Shown here: in pieces, positions 39,156 to 45,491 of the stretch | How the letters are laid out: each line of letters opens with the position of its first letter | Position numbering within the stretch: position 1 is the first letter of the stretch | Source: a virus | Length of the DNA stretch: 45,491 nucleotides | Virus record (IMG/VR): IMGVR_UViG_3300032163_000030 | Location: 1-45,491 of that record | Direction: 5' to 3' (one strand) | Position numbers and translations under genes: made by a program | Notes under the pieces: model-generated | What the model saw: the letters and a program-made list of their open reading frames with translations, nothing else | Told to the model about the DNA's origin: nothing | The model's database searches: none

Positions 39156-39490
39156 GTTTCATAAACAATTGTATATGGCACCGCCCTATTTGCACTCTCT
39201 GTTCCTTCTGATGTTGCAACAACCGAAACAGTCCCATAAAGCGGATATTGGCTACCAGACTGATAAGTTCCAGATTCCGCTTTTGTCCCAGATGAAAAAA
39301 TAGTTCCACCTGGACTCATAACTACTCCAAGATTAGTAGAATTGGAAGATTGCATATCTGGTGTTGTAAAACCAGTGAACCAAGCTAATCCATTAGCAGT
39401 AAAAGTTGTGGTTCCTGCCTTAGTAGTATCGCTGGTGGCAATAGTTACTGTGCCACTTTGAACATTTACATTGCGTTGTTTATCTGACAT
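39152..39490 (-). CDS. Small beta-rich structural protein
   Basis: A 112-residue Ser/Thr/Gly-rich protein (VQSGTVTIATSDTTKAG). Strong AGGAGGTGA site. It opens a new segment after the hairpin at 39508. Likely virion surface. Confidence 0.5.
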   Translation of the reverse strand: MSDKQRNVNVQSGTVTIATSDTTKAGTTTFTANGLAWFTGFTTPDMQSSNSTNLGVVMSPGGTIFSSGTKAESGTYQSGSQYPLYGTVSVVATSEGTESANRAVPYTIVYET

Positions 39491-39507
39491 TTAATTCACC
39501 TCCTATT

Positions 39508-39540
39508 AAAAAAGACACCCCTAAAGGTGCCCCTTATTTC
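39508..39540 (-). terminator. Hairpin with U-tract, copy 4
   Basis: A minus-strand GGCACC/GGTGTC-type stem followed by six T, located after the glycosyltransferase stop (39571) and before the ribosome site of the 39490 gene. GAAATAAGGGGC precedes the stem, as in copies 1 and 2. Confidence 0.75.
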
Positions 39541-39570
39541 ACCAGAACTTAGTTATATTTTAGTGATTAT

Positions 39571-40776
39571 TTAAGACAAAGGCAATAGATCACTTTGCAA
39601 CTGTTCAATTAAAGGTAGCCATTTCTCTTTAAAAATTGTATCAATGTTGAAATTGTCCTCAACATTCTTTCTGCAATCCTTGGCAACCTGTTCAGGGTTC
39701 TCTTTGAGCATCTTATAAACCTTCTCCATCGCCATCCAGATTGACTTGGATTCTGGCACTTCCCAGAAAGATAAGGCTGATGTCCACCTTCTTGAGGCTA
39801 CTTGGGCGATCTCCCCAGTCTTGCCTGGAATGATAAGTTCTGGCATTGAGTGGCAGTTGTTGACCACTACTGGCTTACCACAAGCTTGGGATTCAACAAT
39901 CGTCAATCCGAACCCTTCGGTCTGGGAAGGGTGAAGCAAGGCATCAAAAGCGTTATATTGAAATTCAATATCTTCTCTTGTCGCAAAAATACTGGCAAAA
40001 AGCTGATCCAAGAAGAAAATCTTATCTCCTATTCCTAAGTATTGGGAATACTCACGAATCGGGAAACTGCCTGGTGAAATCTGTTGGGTGTGAACAAACA
40101 ATCTTGATTCGGGATGGGCTTTAACAAAAAAGTTAAAAGCCTCCAAAGCCTCTTGGAAACTCTTTCTTGGGGGATTTTCTTTATTGGCGGCAATCATTCC
40201 CCATAAGAAACAATCTTCTGGAAGCCCCAACTTTCTCCTTGCCTCCATCTTGTCTTTGGGTTGTAGAAGTTTTAAATCAACTCCCTCATAAATCATTTCC
40301 GAATTAAAGCCATGTTTGATAAGTTCATCATGACCAAACTTGGAAAAGGTAATGATCTTGTCAGCCAAAGGCAAACATCTCATCACAGCAGGGGCGACAG
40401 GAGTGGAATCAATCGGCATATAGGGAATCCACTTGCAACCGATATTGTGCAGACTTTGAATATACCCAGGATCAATCACCCAAACATCAATCATTGAAAT
40501 TGCCAGTTTTGCCCCGAAATTCCTTGCCCCATAAAACATCGTATCGGCCCCATGAGGATCATTGACTGATGGATACATCCGCAAAGTTCCTTCATCCATT
40601 CGGTAATCTATCCAGTGACCGCTAAGCCCAGCTTTTGAGGCTTGGGCTACTTGGAATCCTTCTTTTAAGAGGCGTTTGATTAAAAATTCAAGTTCTACGG
40701 CATATCCCGATTGAGTTTTCTAAGTCCAAACGGCATCTCCGTGAAAAATGATTTTTAAATCACGCCGCTTGGTCAT
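39571..40776 (-). CDS. GT4-type glycosyltransferase with an in-frame amber codon at position 19
   Basis: The 402-codon frame from ATG 40776 (GGAGGTG seven bases upstream) starts KRRDLKIIFHGDAVWT and after a TAG continues SGYAVELEFLIKRLLKEGF, exactly as a GT-B glycosyltransferase N-terminus should. The C-terminal domain holds the donor-site motif HPSQTEGFGLTIVESQACG with the E-x7-E pattern. The TAG (40722-40720) would stop synthesis unless suppressed; a shorter product could restart at 40599. Other genes end normally in TAG, so general recoding is unlikely. Substrate unknown. Confidence 0.75.
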
Positions 40777-41311
40777 AGGACATCACCTCCTGAACTACTT
40801 TAGGCTTATTGCCATAAGTAGGTGTCTGTTTGTGGCACTCGACACAAAGTGTTCTACCATTTGAAACTTTAAATCTTAGTTCTGGATAAATACTCCAAGG
40901 CTGTATGTGGTCAGCATTTAAAGTTATTTCAACTCCTCTAACTTTTCTCCTTCCACAGATTTGGCAAGTAAAGTTATCTTTTTTATAAACTGCTATTCGC
41001 CATTCTTTATACTTTTGACTATCGTGTCTATCATTTATTAATGAAATCCCTCCTTGCCAATTCCAATGATTTTTACCTCTAGTTCTTTTACTTGCTTCTA
41101 AATGCCATTTTAAGGAATGTTTAAAAGTTCCTTTTTTATTCTTATTCCAAGGAATCCTTCCCCGCATCTTATTTTTTGTTTCTTCCGAAAGAGACCTACC
41201 TTTTAAAACTAAACTTATCTTCTTTTTAGTTTCACTAGAACGCTTTTTGCCAAGCCAATAGTTATATGATTTATGGCCTTTTACAAACCATCCTCTATTA
41301 TTTCTCAACAT
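40760..41311 (-). CDS. HNH homing endonuclease with NUMOD3 repeats
   Basis: A 183-residue protein with NUMOD3-type repeats (GKKRSSETKKKIS, GRSLSEETKNKM) and an HNH core with CQICG, NADHIQPW and CVECHKQ. It sits between the two glycosyltransferase genes, overlapping the first by 14 nt and the second by 17 nt, and supplies the latter's ribosome site inside its own 3' end. Confidence 0.87.
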   Translation of the reverse strand: MLRNNRGWFVKGHKSYNYWLGKKRSSETKKKISLVLKGRSLSEETKNKMRGRIPWNKNKKGTFKHSLKWHLEASKRTRGKNHWNWQGGISLINDRHDSQKYKEWRIAVYKKDNFTCQICGRRKVRGVEITLNADHIQPWSIYPELRFKVSNGRTLCVECHKQTPTYGNKPKVVQEVMSYDQAA

Positions 41312-42116
41312 TTATTAGGGATTTTATATACTCACGAACCTCTGGCTGAAAAATTGTTTCTAAGTGATCGAATTTACCAGGTTGGGCACCGCCAGCAAAA
41401 TGGTAAGCAATGATCTCTTTGTCGTAATCTCCTGGCCAGATGTCGTGGTCTGCACCAGATTTAGCGGGAAGGATTAACTTTTTATCTTTTAAAATTATTT
41501 GCGAAGCATATCCCTTAACTATTAACCCGTGCCATTTATTATTCGGTTCCCTGTCTAGAAACCTGACATTATAATCTCCATAAAAGACCAGGATATTTAA
41601 GAAATCCTGCTCAAAGAACTGGTAATGTTGCCTCGCTGGTGTGCAAAGTCTAAGCCAATGTTTGGCAAATCTTTCTGATTTAACAACCACAAACCCGCAG
41701 TTGACATAATCAATCGGAGCAACATCCCAGACTGAAACATTCTTGCCCATCAATTGAACTTGGGAAACAAGTTCCCTGGGTGAAGCATTTTGGGTTACTG
41801 CAACATCAAAATCCCCTTCCCAAGTATGGGAAATATCCCCAGTGATTATCATGTCCGAATCCAACCTTGCCACACATTCATATTCCTCCATCAACTCATT
41901 GATAAAGATAGGAGTCATAAAACGCATCTTAAACTCACTAGGATTGATTGTGGGGAAACCAAGTCTTTCTGCATCCTTGGCAGTATAGAGTTTAATATCG
42001 GCTTTCTTTTCAATATCGGGATTGGTCTTTTTAAGGGAGGAAATCATCTTGAGGGAATAATCGTAGTAAATATCTCCTATTCCCGTAACCAAGATTGCAA
42101 GAGGTTTTTTAGCCAT
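41298..42116 (-). CDS. GT-A glycosyltransferase (GT8-like)
   Basis: A 272-residue protein. The start MAKKPLAILVTGIGDIYYDYS is followed by a Rossmann-like region and the metal motif D-x-D in ARLDSDMII (about residue 95). Later VNCGFVVV and the C-terminal HFAGGAQPGKF fit GT8-like enzymes. The ATG at 42116 has AAAGG upstream; the frame extends to 42158 through a hairpin and is less likely. Target unknown: because it lies among capsid and tail genes, virion protein is a candidate. Confidence 0.75.
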   Translation of the reverse strand: MAKKPLAILVTGIGDIYYDYSLKMISSLKKTNPDIEKKADIKLYTAKDAERLGFPTINPSEFKMRFMTPIFINELMEEYECVARLDSDMIITGDISHTWEGDFDVAVTQNASPRELVSQVQLMGKNVSVWDVAPIDYVNCGFVVVKSERFAKHWLRLCTPARQHYQFFEQDFLNILVFYGDYNVRFLDREPNNKWHGLIVKGYASQIILKDKKLILPAKSGADHDIWPGDYDKEIIAYHFAGGAQPGKFDHLETIFQPEVREYIKSLINVEK

Positions 42117-42125
42117 TACGCCTTT

Positions 42126-42145
42126 GGGGTAGCAAACGCTACCCC
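42126..42145 (-). promoter_or_regulatory. GC-rich hairpin before the GT-A gene
   Basis: A perfect eight-base stem GGGGTAGC/GCTACCCC with a four-base loop, five bases before the AAAGG of the glycosyltransferase. There is no U-tract. Likely an mRNA stability or translation-control hairpin. Confidence 0.6.
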
Positions 42146-42180
42146 TCAAGCGTAACAAATCATCTTAACAAAAGTCAAGA

Positions 42181-42873
42181 TTAGGCTACTGGAGTCAGTG
42201 CTTGGGCATTGGCTTCACCTGGTTTGTCATAAGTCGGCTTGTAAAGAACCGAAATAACCATCGAACCAGTTACATTCTGAGATGCACAAATAGCGTGCAT
42301 GGTTGTATTAACCAAAGCACCTATTGTTCCACCAACTACTGATGAACCAGCCTGACCTGTCGTACAAGCCATGCTGATAACATCGGCTGTTCCAGCAATT
42401 TTATCTGGTAAGCCAAATAAAGCAGTTGTTCCTGTCGTTCCCCAACCTAAAGTCATAGTTGAAGCTCCTGGGTGGGTTCCGTGATAACCAGTTCCAGTTA
42501 TAACTTGGGCGAAAACTTTAGTTCCTGCCACCGTACCACCACCTGTCCCTGCACCTGCTCCTGTAGCAACAGCAATTGTTTCGGTAATAACATTTCCGAA
42601 TTGATCTTTGCCGTTGACAATAGCAGAACCAAAGGTTGAACCATGTGTTCCAGCAAGGTTAAGTTCCAAGCTTCGTGGATAATCGGCTGCGGGGCCTCCT
42701 ACAAAAACAAAAGCCCCTGATGCACTTGTTCCACCCCCAACACAAGTTCCACAAGCTGCAGTCCCTATTTGAGGGAAAACAATAATATATTGCTTCACTG
42801 TGTCAATTTCTGATGGTGCAACTTTTGCTCCACTAAATGCAAAATCTGGATGCCACTGTTTAATCCCTGGCAT
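42181..42873 (-). CDS. Beta-rich head or decoration protein
   Basis: A 230-residue Gly/Thr/Ala-rich protein (VGGGTSASGAFVFVGGP). AAAGGGGGTGA precedes the ATG. Position soon after the capsid gene and composition suggest a capsid decoration or minor head protein. No enzymatic motif. Confidence 0.55.
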   Translation of the reverse strand: MPGIKQWHPDFAFSGAKVAPSEIDTVKQYIIVFPQIGTAACGTCVGGGTSASGAFVFVGGPAADYPRSLELNLAGTHGSTFGSAIVNGKDQFGNVITETIAVATGAGAGTGGGTVAGTKVFAQVITGTGYHGTHPGASTMTLGWGTTGTTALFGLPDKIAGTADVISMACTTGQAGSSVVGGTIGALVNTTMHAICASQNVTGSMVISVLYKPTYDKPGEANAQALTPVA

Positions 42874-42897
42874 ATAATTTTCACCCCCTTTAACGCT

Positions 42898-43026
42898 TTA
42901 GCGTTTTAAAATATCTAATAAGTCGTATTCTCTGGACTGGTGTAATTCCTGCGATTCGGCACATTTCCCTAAAAGACAGTCTGGTATCCCGTATTCTTCT
43001 TGTTCCTTTATTATTTCTTGGCACAT
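42898..43026 (-). CDS. Small Cys-containing ORF
   Basis: A 42-residue ORF from ATG 43026, which follows the previous stop TAG without a gap. MCQEIIKEQEEYG then CLLGKC gives three Cys. It ends in a small AACGCT/AGCGTT hairpin (42892-42906). Its function is unknown; it is coupled to the gene before it. Confidence 0.4.
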   Translation of the reverse strand: MCQEIIKEQEEYGIPDCLLGKCAESQELHQSREYDLLDILKR

Positions 43027-43413
43027 CTAATCTTTTAATATCCAAGCATTGCTTCGCAGTTCAGCCATAATCTGTTGCTTGATTTCCTCACCTCTTAATC
43101 TTGCTAATTCTTTCCTGCCAAAGTATTTCAATGCCGCCTGGTTTGAACTGTCAGTCTTTGGATTGTATTTGGTATTCGCCAAATGCAGAAGGAATGACGC
43201 TGCCGCATCAATCCTCTCATCCAAGGTTTCATTATAAGTCTTTCTCTTTTTCCTCATCAGAATATCGTTTTTCTTAATCGAATCGGCAATTACCTGACGA
43301 TTATGCTCTGGATTAAAGCCTGGATCTGGGTCTTTTGGGATATATTTAAAATCAACTCCATCTATTATTCCACTGTTTGGATGATTGTAGAGCTTGGGGC
43401 CCCTAGCCTTCAT
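43027..43413 (-). CDS. Hypothetical protein after the capsid
   Basis: A 128-residue basic protein (MKARGPKLYNHPNSG start), mostly helical after residue 45. AAGGAG lies six bases before ATG 43413; the frame extending to 43431 lies in the endonuclease gene. It may be a head-completion protein by position. Confidence 0.5.
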   Translation of the reverse strand: MKARGPKLYNHPNSGIIDGVDFKYIPKDPDPGFNPEHNRQVIADSIKKNDILMRKKRKTYNETLDERIDAAASFLLHLANTKYNPKTDSSNQAALKYFGRKELARLRGEEIKQQIMAELRSNAWILKD

Positions 43414-44053
43414 AAAAACTCCTTCTAACATTATGGTTGTTCAAATAGGTAGTTGTTTCTTTATGGCAATCGAAACATAAAGTTCTTGCATTACCCATAT
43501 CCCATAATTTCTCACAGTTTATAGCTTCTTCAATCGAGCGAACATTATTTTCTTTAATAATTGAGGCAAAAGTCTTTGGGAAGTGATCTGCGTGTAAAAC
43601 ATTCGATCTTCGCCCACAGCTTTGACACCTATAATCGTCACGCTGGAAGATACTTTGTTTCCAAAGATTATATTCAATCAAATGCCTGATTTTATTATTT
43701 AGAGGGGTAATCCCACCCTTCCAATTCCAGTTATTTTCTCCTGAAATCTGAGGATATTTTTTGCCTTTATTCCAAGGGGTTGCTCCCAAAGAATTTTGGA
43801 GTCCTAGATGTGAACAAGATCGACATTTTTGATAACCATAAGTTCCTAATTGTTTCCCACAATTCTCACATTTAGGCAATCCGCCTTTCCAGTTTGGATT
43901 TAATTCTCTATTCATTTTACCTTTTAAGGTCGCTACGATTTTCAATTTTGTATCTTCACTACAAGGAATCCCCTTATTCCAAGGAATCATACCTTTTTTA
44001 AATCTAGTATCTTTGGCTGTTTTCATGCGGGGCTGCAAGAGTTGAACTTGCAT
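43403..44053 (-). CDS. HNH homing endonuclease with NUMOD3 repeats
   Basis: A 216-residue protein. A NUMOD3 motif (IPWNKGIPCSEDTKLKI) is followed by a zinc-finger-like insert (CENCGKQLG, then CRSCSH) and an HNH core with CQSCGRR, LHADHFPKT and CFDCHKE. It lies between the capsid gene and the next head gene. GTAGGG stands six bases before the ATG at 44053; an inner ATG at 44026 (MKTAKDTRFKKGM) is also typical of the family. Confidence 0.87.
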   Translation of the reverse strand: MQVQLLQPRMKTAKDTRFKKGMIPWNKGIPCSEDTKLKIVATLKGKMNRELNPNWKGGLPKCENCGKQLGTYGYQKCRSCSHLGLQNSLGATPWNKGKKYPQISGENNWNWKGGITPLNNKIRHLIEYNLWKQSIFQRDDYRCQSCGRRSNVLHADHFPKTFASIIKENNVRSIEEAINCEKLWDMGNARTLCFDCHKETTTYLNNHNVRRSFYEG

Positions 44054-44148
44054 GATTCCCTACCCCCGTTGGTAGTTGGTAAGGTATCAGCTAACTTATT
44101 GATTCGTTTCGCCTTTCCTTTCAAGTGCCCAACTAACCAAAGCACTTA

Positions 44149-45420
44149 CTATTTTGTCTTTTGAGTTTCCTTAGCATTGGCTGCAGGGCAAAGACACATT
44201 ACATTCAAGAACCAAACCATAACGGCCTGGTAAGTAATAGTATCTTTAATCCTGAGTAGTGAATTCGCACCTTCTTCAAGCCAGTTCATGTCGGAAACCT
44301 GACACAGAGTCCAAGTGTCAAGGTCAAGAATTACGACCTCTCCATCTGGAACCATGTAGTCAAGAAATACCCCTACACTGCCACCGCCTGCCGCAAATTC
44401 CAATCCTGTCCACCCACCCATAAGGTCGGTAGAGTTGACTGTCCTTCGCATCGCTGTCAAGAGATCACCATATCGTTGATAGAGTGATTTGTTGACGAAG
44501 ATAGCAAATTTGTCACCTTCCCTTGCATATTTCCTCGCAGCGAGATAAGCACCTTCCATCCTTGACAAAGTCAATGCTTCTGCGACTGAACCGAATTGGG
44601 GTTTCCAAGCGGCTGTCGTTCTGGCAAGACCTGCATATTGGTTAGTGCCTGTTCTTGAATCGAGGACTTCGTGGATTCCATTCATCATGTTTGAACCAAA
44701 TCCTTCACTTGATCCGTCAAGAATCGCAACTGCATCGTTGGCAACCATGCCAGCGGTACCTGCTGCGGTAAGAGTGACGGTTCCTGTGGCAACACCTGCT
44801 CCATCATTGGTAACTGTACCGATAATACCTACATCGGCATTAGCGGTTCCAATTCCAATGTATTGTCCACCGTAAAGCCATTCGCCTGGTGCAATGTCAC
44901 CGTTGACCGTGCCATACCAATCACGGGTATGACCATCATCAATGTTTGCATCCATTGCTTTGACTGTGAACTCAGAACTTGATGTTGAACCTGATACTTG
45001 GGCAACAATGCCCGAAGCATCGTAGTAAAGTTGTCGATTGATCTCTCGTGCAAAGTCGGAAACTAGAGTTTGAGCCTGTTCTGTAAAGGTGTTGACAATT
45101 GCCCGCCTGTCACCTTGTGAGGCATCAATCGCCAATTTGGAGATATTGAAAGCCCCAGTGACCTGCTTAATACCAACTGAACCTCTACTGAAAGAAACAC
45201 CATTTGTGGCATTAACACTGTTACCATCGTTTGCTAAGTTGGTAATTCCGCCATGCCTGGTGGTTCTGATTGCTGCGTGAAAAGCATTGTTAATGGTTGT
45301 CACACCAGCATTTCTTTTAAACAGATTCAAAGTAATAGTCTGCTTTGGAAAGTTGTCTTGAACATAAGGTAAGATAACCTCTTTCAAAACAGCTGTCGAA
45401 TTACTGAGTAAAAACGCCAT
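44149..45420 (-). CDS. Major capsid protein, HK97-fold
   Basis: A 423-residue protein. The N-terminal arm (about 1-40), the long spine-helix region (about 100-135), an inserted Gly/Thr-rich domain (about 145-250) and a C-terminal P/A-domain with KFAIFVNKSLYQRYGDLL and GVFLDYMVPDGEVVILDLD fit the HK97 fold with an extra insertion like that of P22-type capsids. The gene ends TAG followed by TAA. The scaffold gene lies directly before it across the circular junction. Confidence 0.88.
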   Translation of the reverse strand: MAFLLSNSTAVLKEVILPYVQDNFPKQTITLNLFKRNAGVTTINNAFHAAIRTTRHGGITNLANDGNSVNATNGVSFSRGSVGIKQVTGAFNISKLAIDASQGDRRAIVNTFTEQAQTLVSDFAREINRQLYYDASGIVAQVSGSTSSSEFTVKAMDANIDDGHTRDWYGTVNGDIAPGEWLYGGQYIGIGTANADVGIIGTVTNDGAGVATGTVTLTAAGTAGMVANDAVAILDGSSEGFGSNMMNGIHEVLDSRTGTNQYAGLARTTAAWKPQFGSVAEALTLSRMEGAYLAARKYAREGDKFAIFVNKSLYQRYGDLLTAMRRTVNSTDLMGGWTGLEFAAGGGSVGVFLDYMVPDGEVVILDLDTWTLCQVSDMNWLEEGANSLLRIKDTITYQAVMVWFLNVMCLCPAANAKETQKTK

Positions 45421-45491
45421 ATTATTTCCTTAGATATTACTATCTAAGTTTTCTCACCTCCTTCTACCTTTAAGTTTAATTTTGAAAGGCT
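45365..45491. repeat. Terminal direct repeat closing the circle (copy 2)
   Basis: Identical to 1-127. It holds the start of the capsid gene and its leader up to the scaffold stop codon region. Confidence 0.9.
45421..45461 (-). promoter_or_regulatory. Capsid gene leader: strong ribosome site, hairpin, start codon
   Basis: On the minus strand GGAGGTGAG (core 45461-45457) lies 36 bases before the ATG. Between them is a perfect eight-base hairpin CTTAGATA/TATCTAAG with a four-base loop (45448-45429). Folding shortens the effective distance to about 16 bases. A second weaker AAGG lies on the hairpin's 3' edge, five bases before ATG. The same sequence is at 57-97. Confidence 0.6.

Noticed and set aside
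44028-44068. tRNA-like 3' half on the minus strand (perfect T-arm GCAAG-TTCAACT-CTTGC followed by AGCCCCG, with CGGGGGT upstream)
   Set aside because: Only ten bases separate the possible acceptor strand from the T-arm, so no D-arm or anticodon arm can form, and the segment overlaps the start of the endonuclease ORF. It may be a tRNA remnant or chance.
44149-44154. Genome-wide TAG recoding
   Set aside because: Capsid, scaffold, terS, the 18651 endonuclease and several small genes end at TAG with no sensible extension, so TAG acts as stop here.

Overview
This window is a complete, circularly closed tailed-phage genome. The first 127 bases are repeated exactly as the last 127 (1-127 = 45365-45491), so the unique length is about 45,364 bp. 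The particle looks podovirus-like: there is a long portal (701 aa), an HK97-type capsid protein, a P22 gp10-like tail hub and two large candidate ejection proteins, but no tape-measure, tail-tube or sheath gene. No integrase and no recognisable DNA polymerase, primase, helicase or ligase is present. The host is a bacterium that uses ordinary sigma70-like promoters and AGGAGG ribosome sites. Its identity cannot be fixed from the sequence; the CHAP endolysin and sugar genes are clues only.

Layout. Two convergent gene blocks start from a divergent promoter region near 12.55 kb and meet at a terminator near 28.37 kb. The minus-strand block runs leftward from 12535, through position 1/45491, down to 28406. 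It holds the small terminase, a Phd-like mini-protein, two unknown genes flanked by a strange pentanucleotide-periodic array, the large terminase, portal, fibre and lectin-like genes, scaffold, capsid, two glycosyltransferases, tail adaptor and hub, ejection proteins and the lysis genes. Four related hairpin-plus-U-tract elements divide this block into segments.

The plus-strand block (12.6-28.4 kb) begins with two small genes and then an unusual operon of overlapping sugar genes (13601-21168). In order these are an RfbH/ColD-like PLP dehydratase with His in place of the PLP lysine, an extended SDR, an acylating acetaldehyde dehydrogenase, a C-x5-R phosphatase-like protein, a 4-hydroxy-2-oxovalerate aldolase-like enzyme, a SAM methyltransferase, a thiamine-diphosphate enzyme cut in two by an HNH endonuclease gene, a GmhA-like sugar isomerase and a sugar-nucleotide pyrophosphorylase that seems to start at ACG. 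My reading is that the phage makes an activated branched-chain deoxysugar: the aldolase and dehydrogenase would make a 2-oxo acid, and the split thiamine enzyme would add its acyl group to a 4-keto sugar. Two glycosyltransferases in the late capsid/tail operon are candidate users. The rest of the plus block is small, mostly unknown genes (HTH_17, YopX-like, an HExxH protein, a QV-repeat protein, microproteins) and two membrane-anchored surface proteins, one lysozyme-like.

Several genes (small terminase, Phd-like, dehydratase, two zinc-binding proteins, and a plus-strand two-helix membrane protein inside the lysis region) have a -10 box only 6-11 nt before the ATG and no usual Shine-Dalgarno leader, so leaderless or near-leaderless messages are likely.
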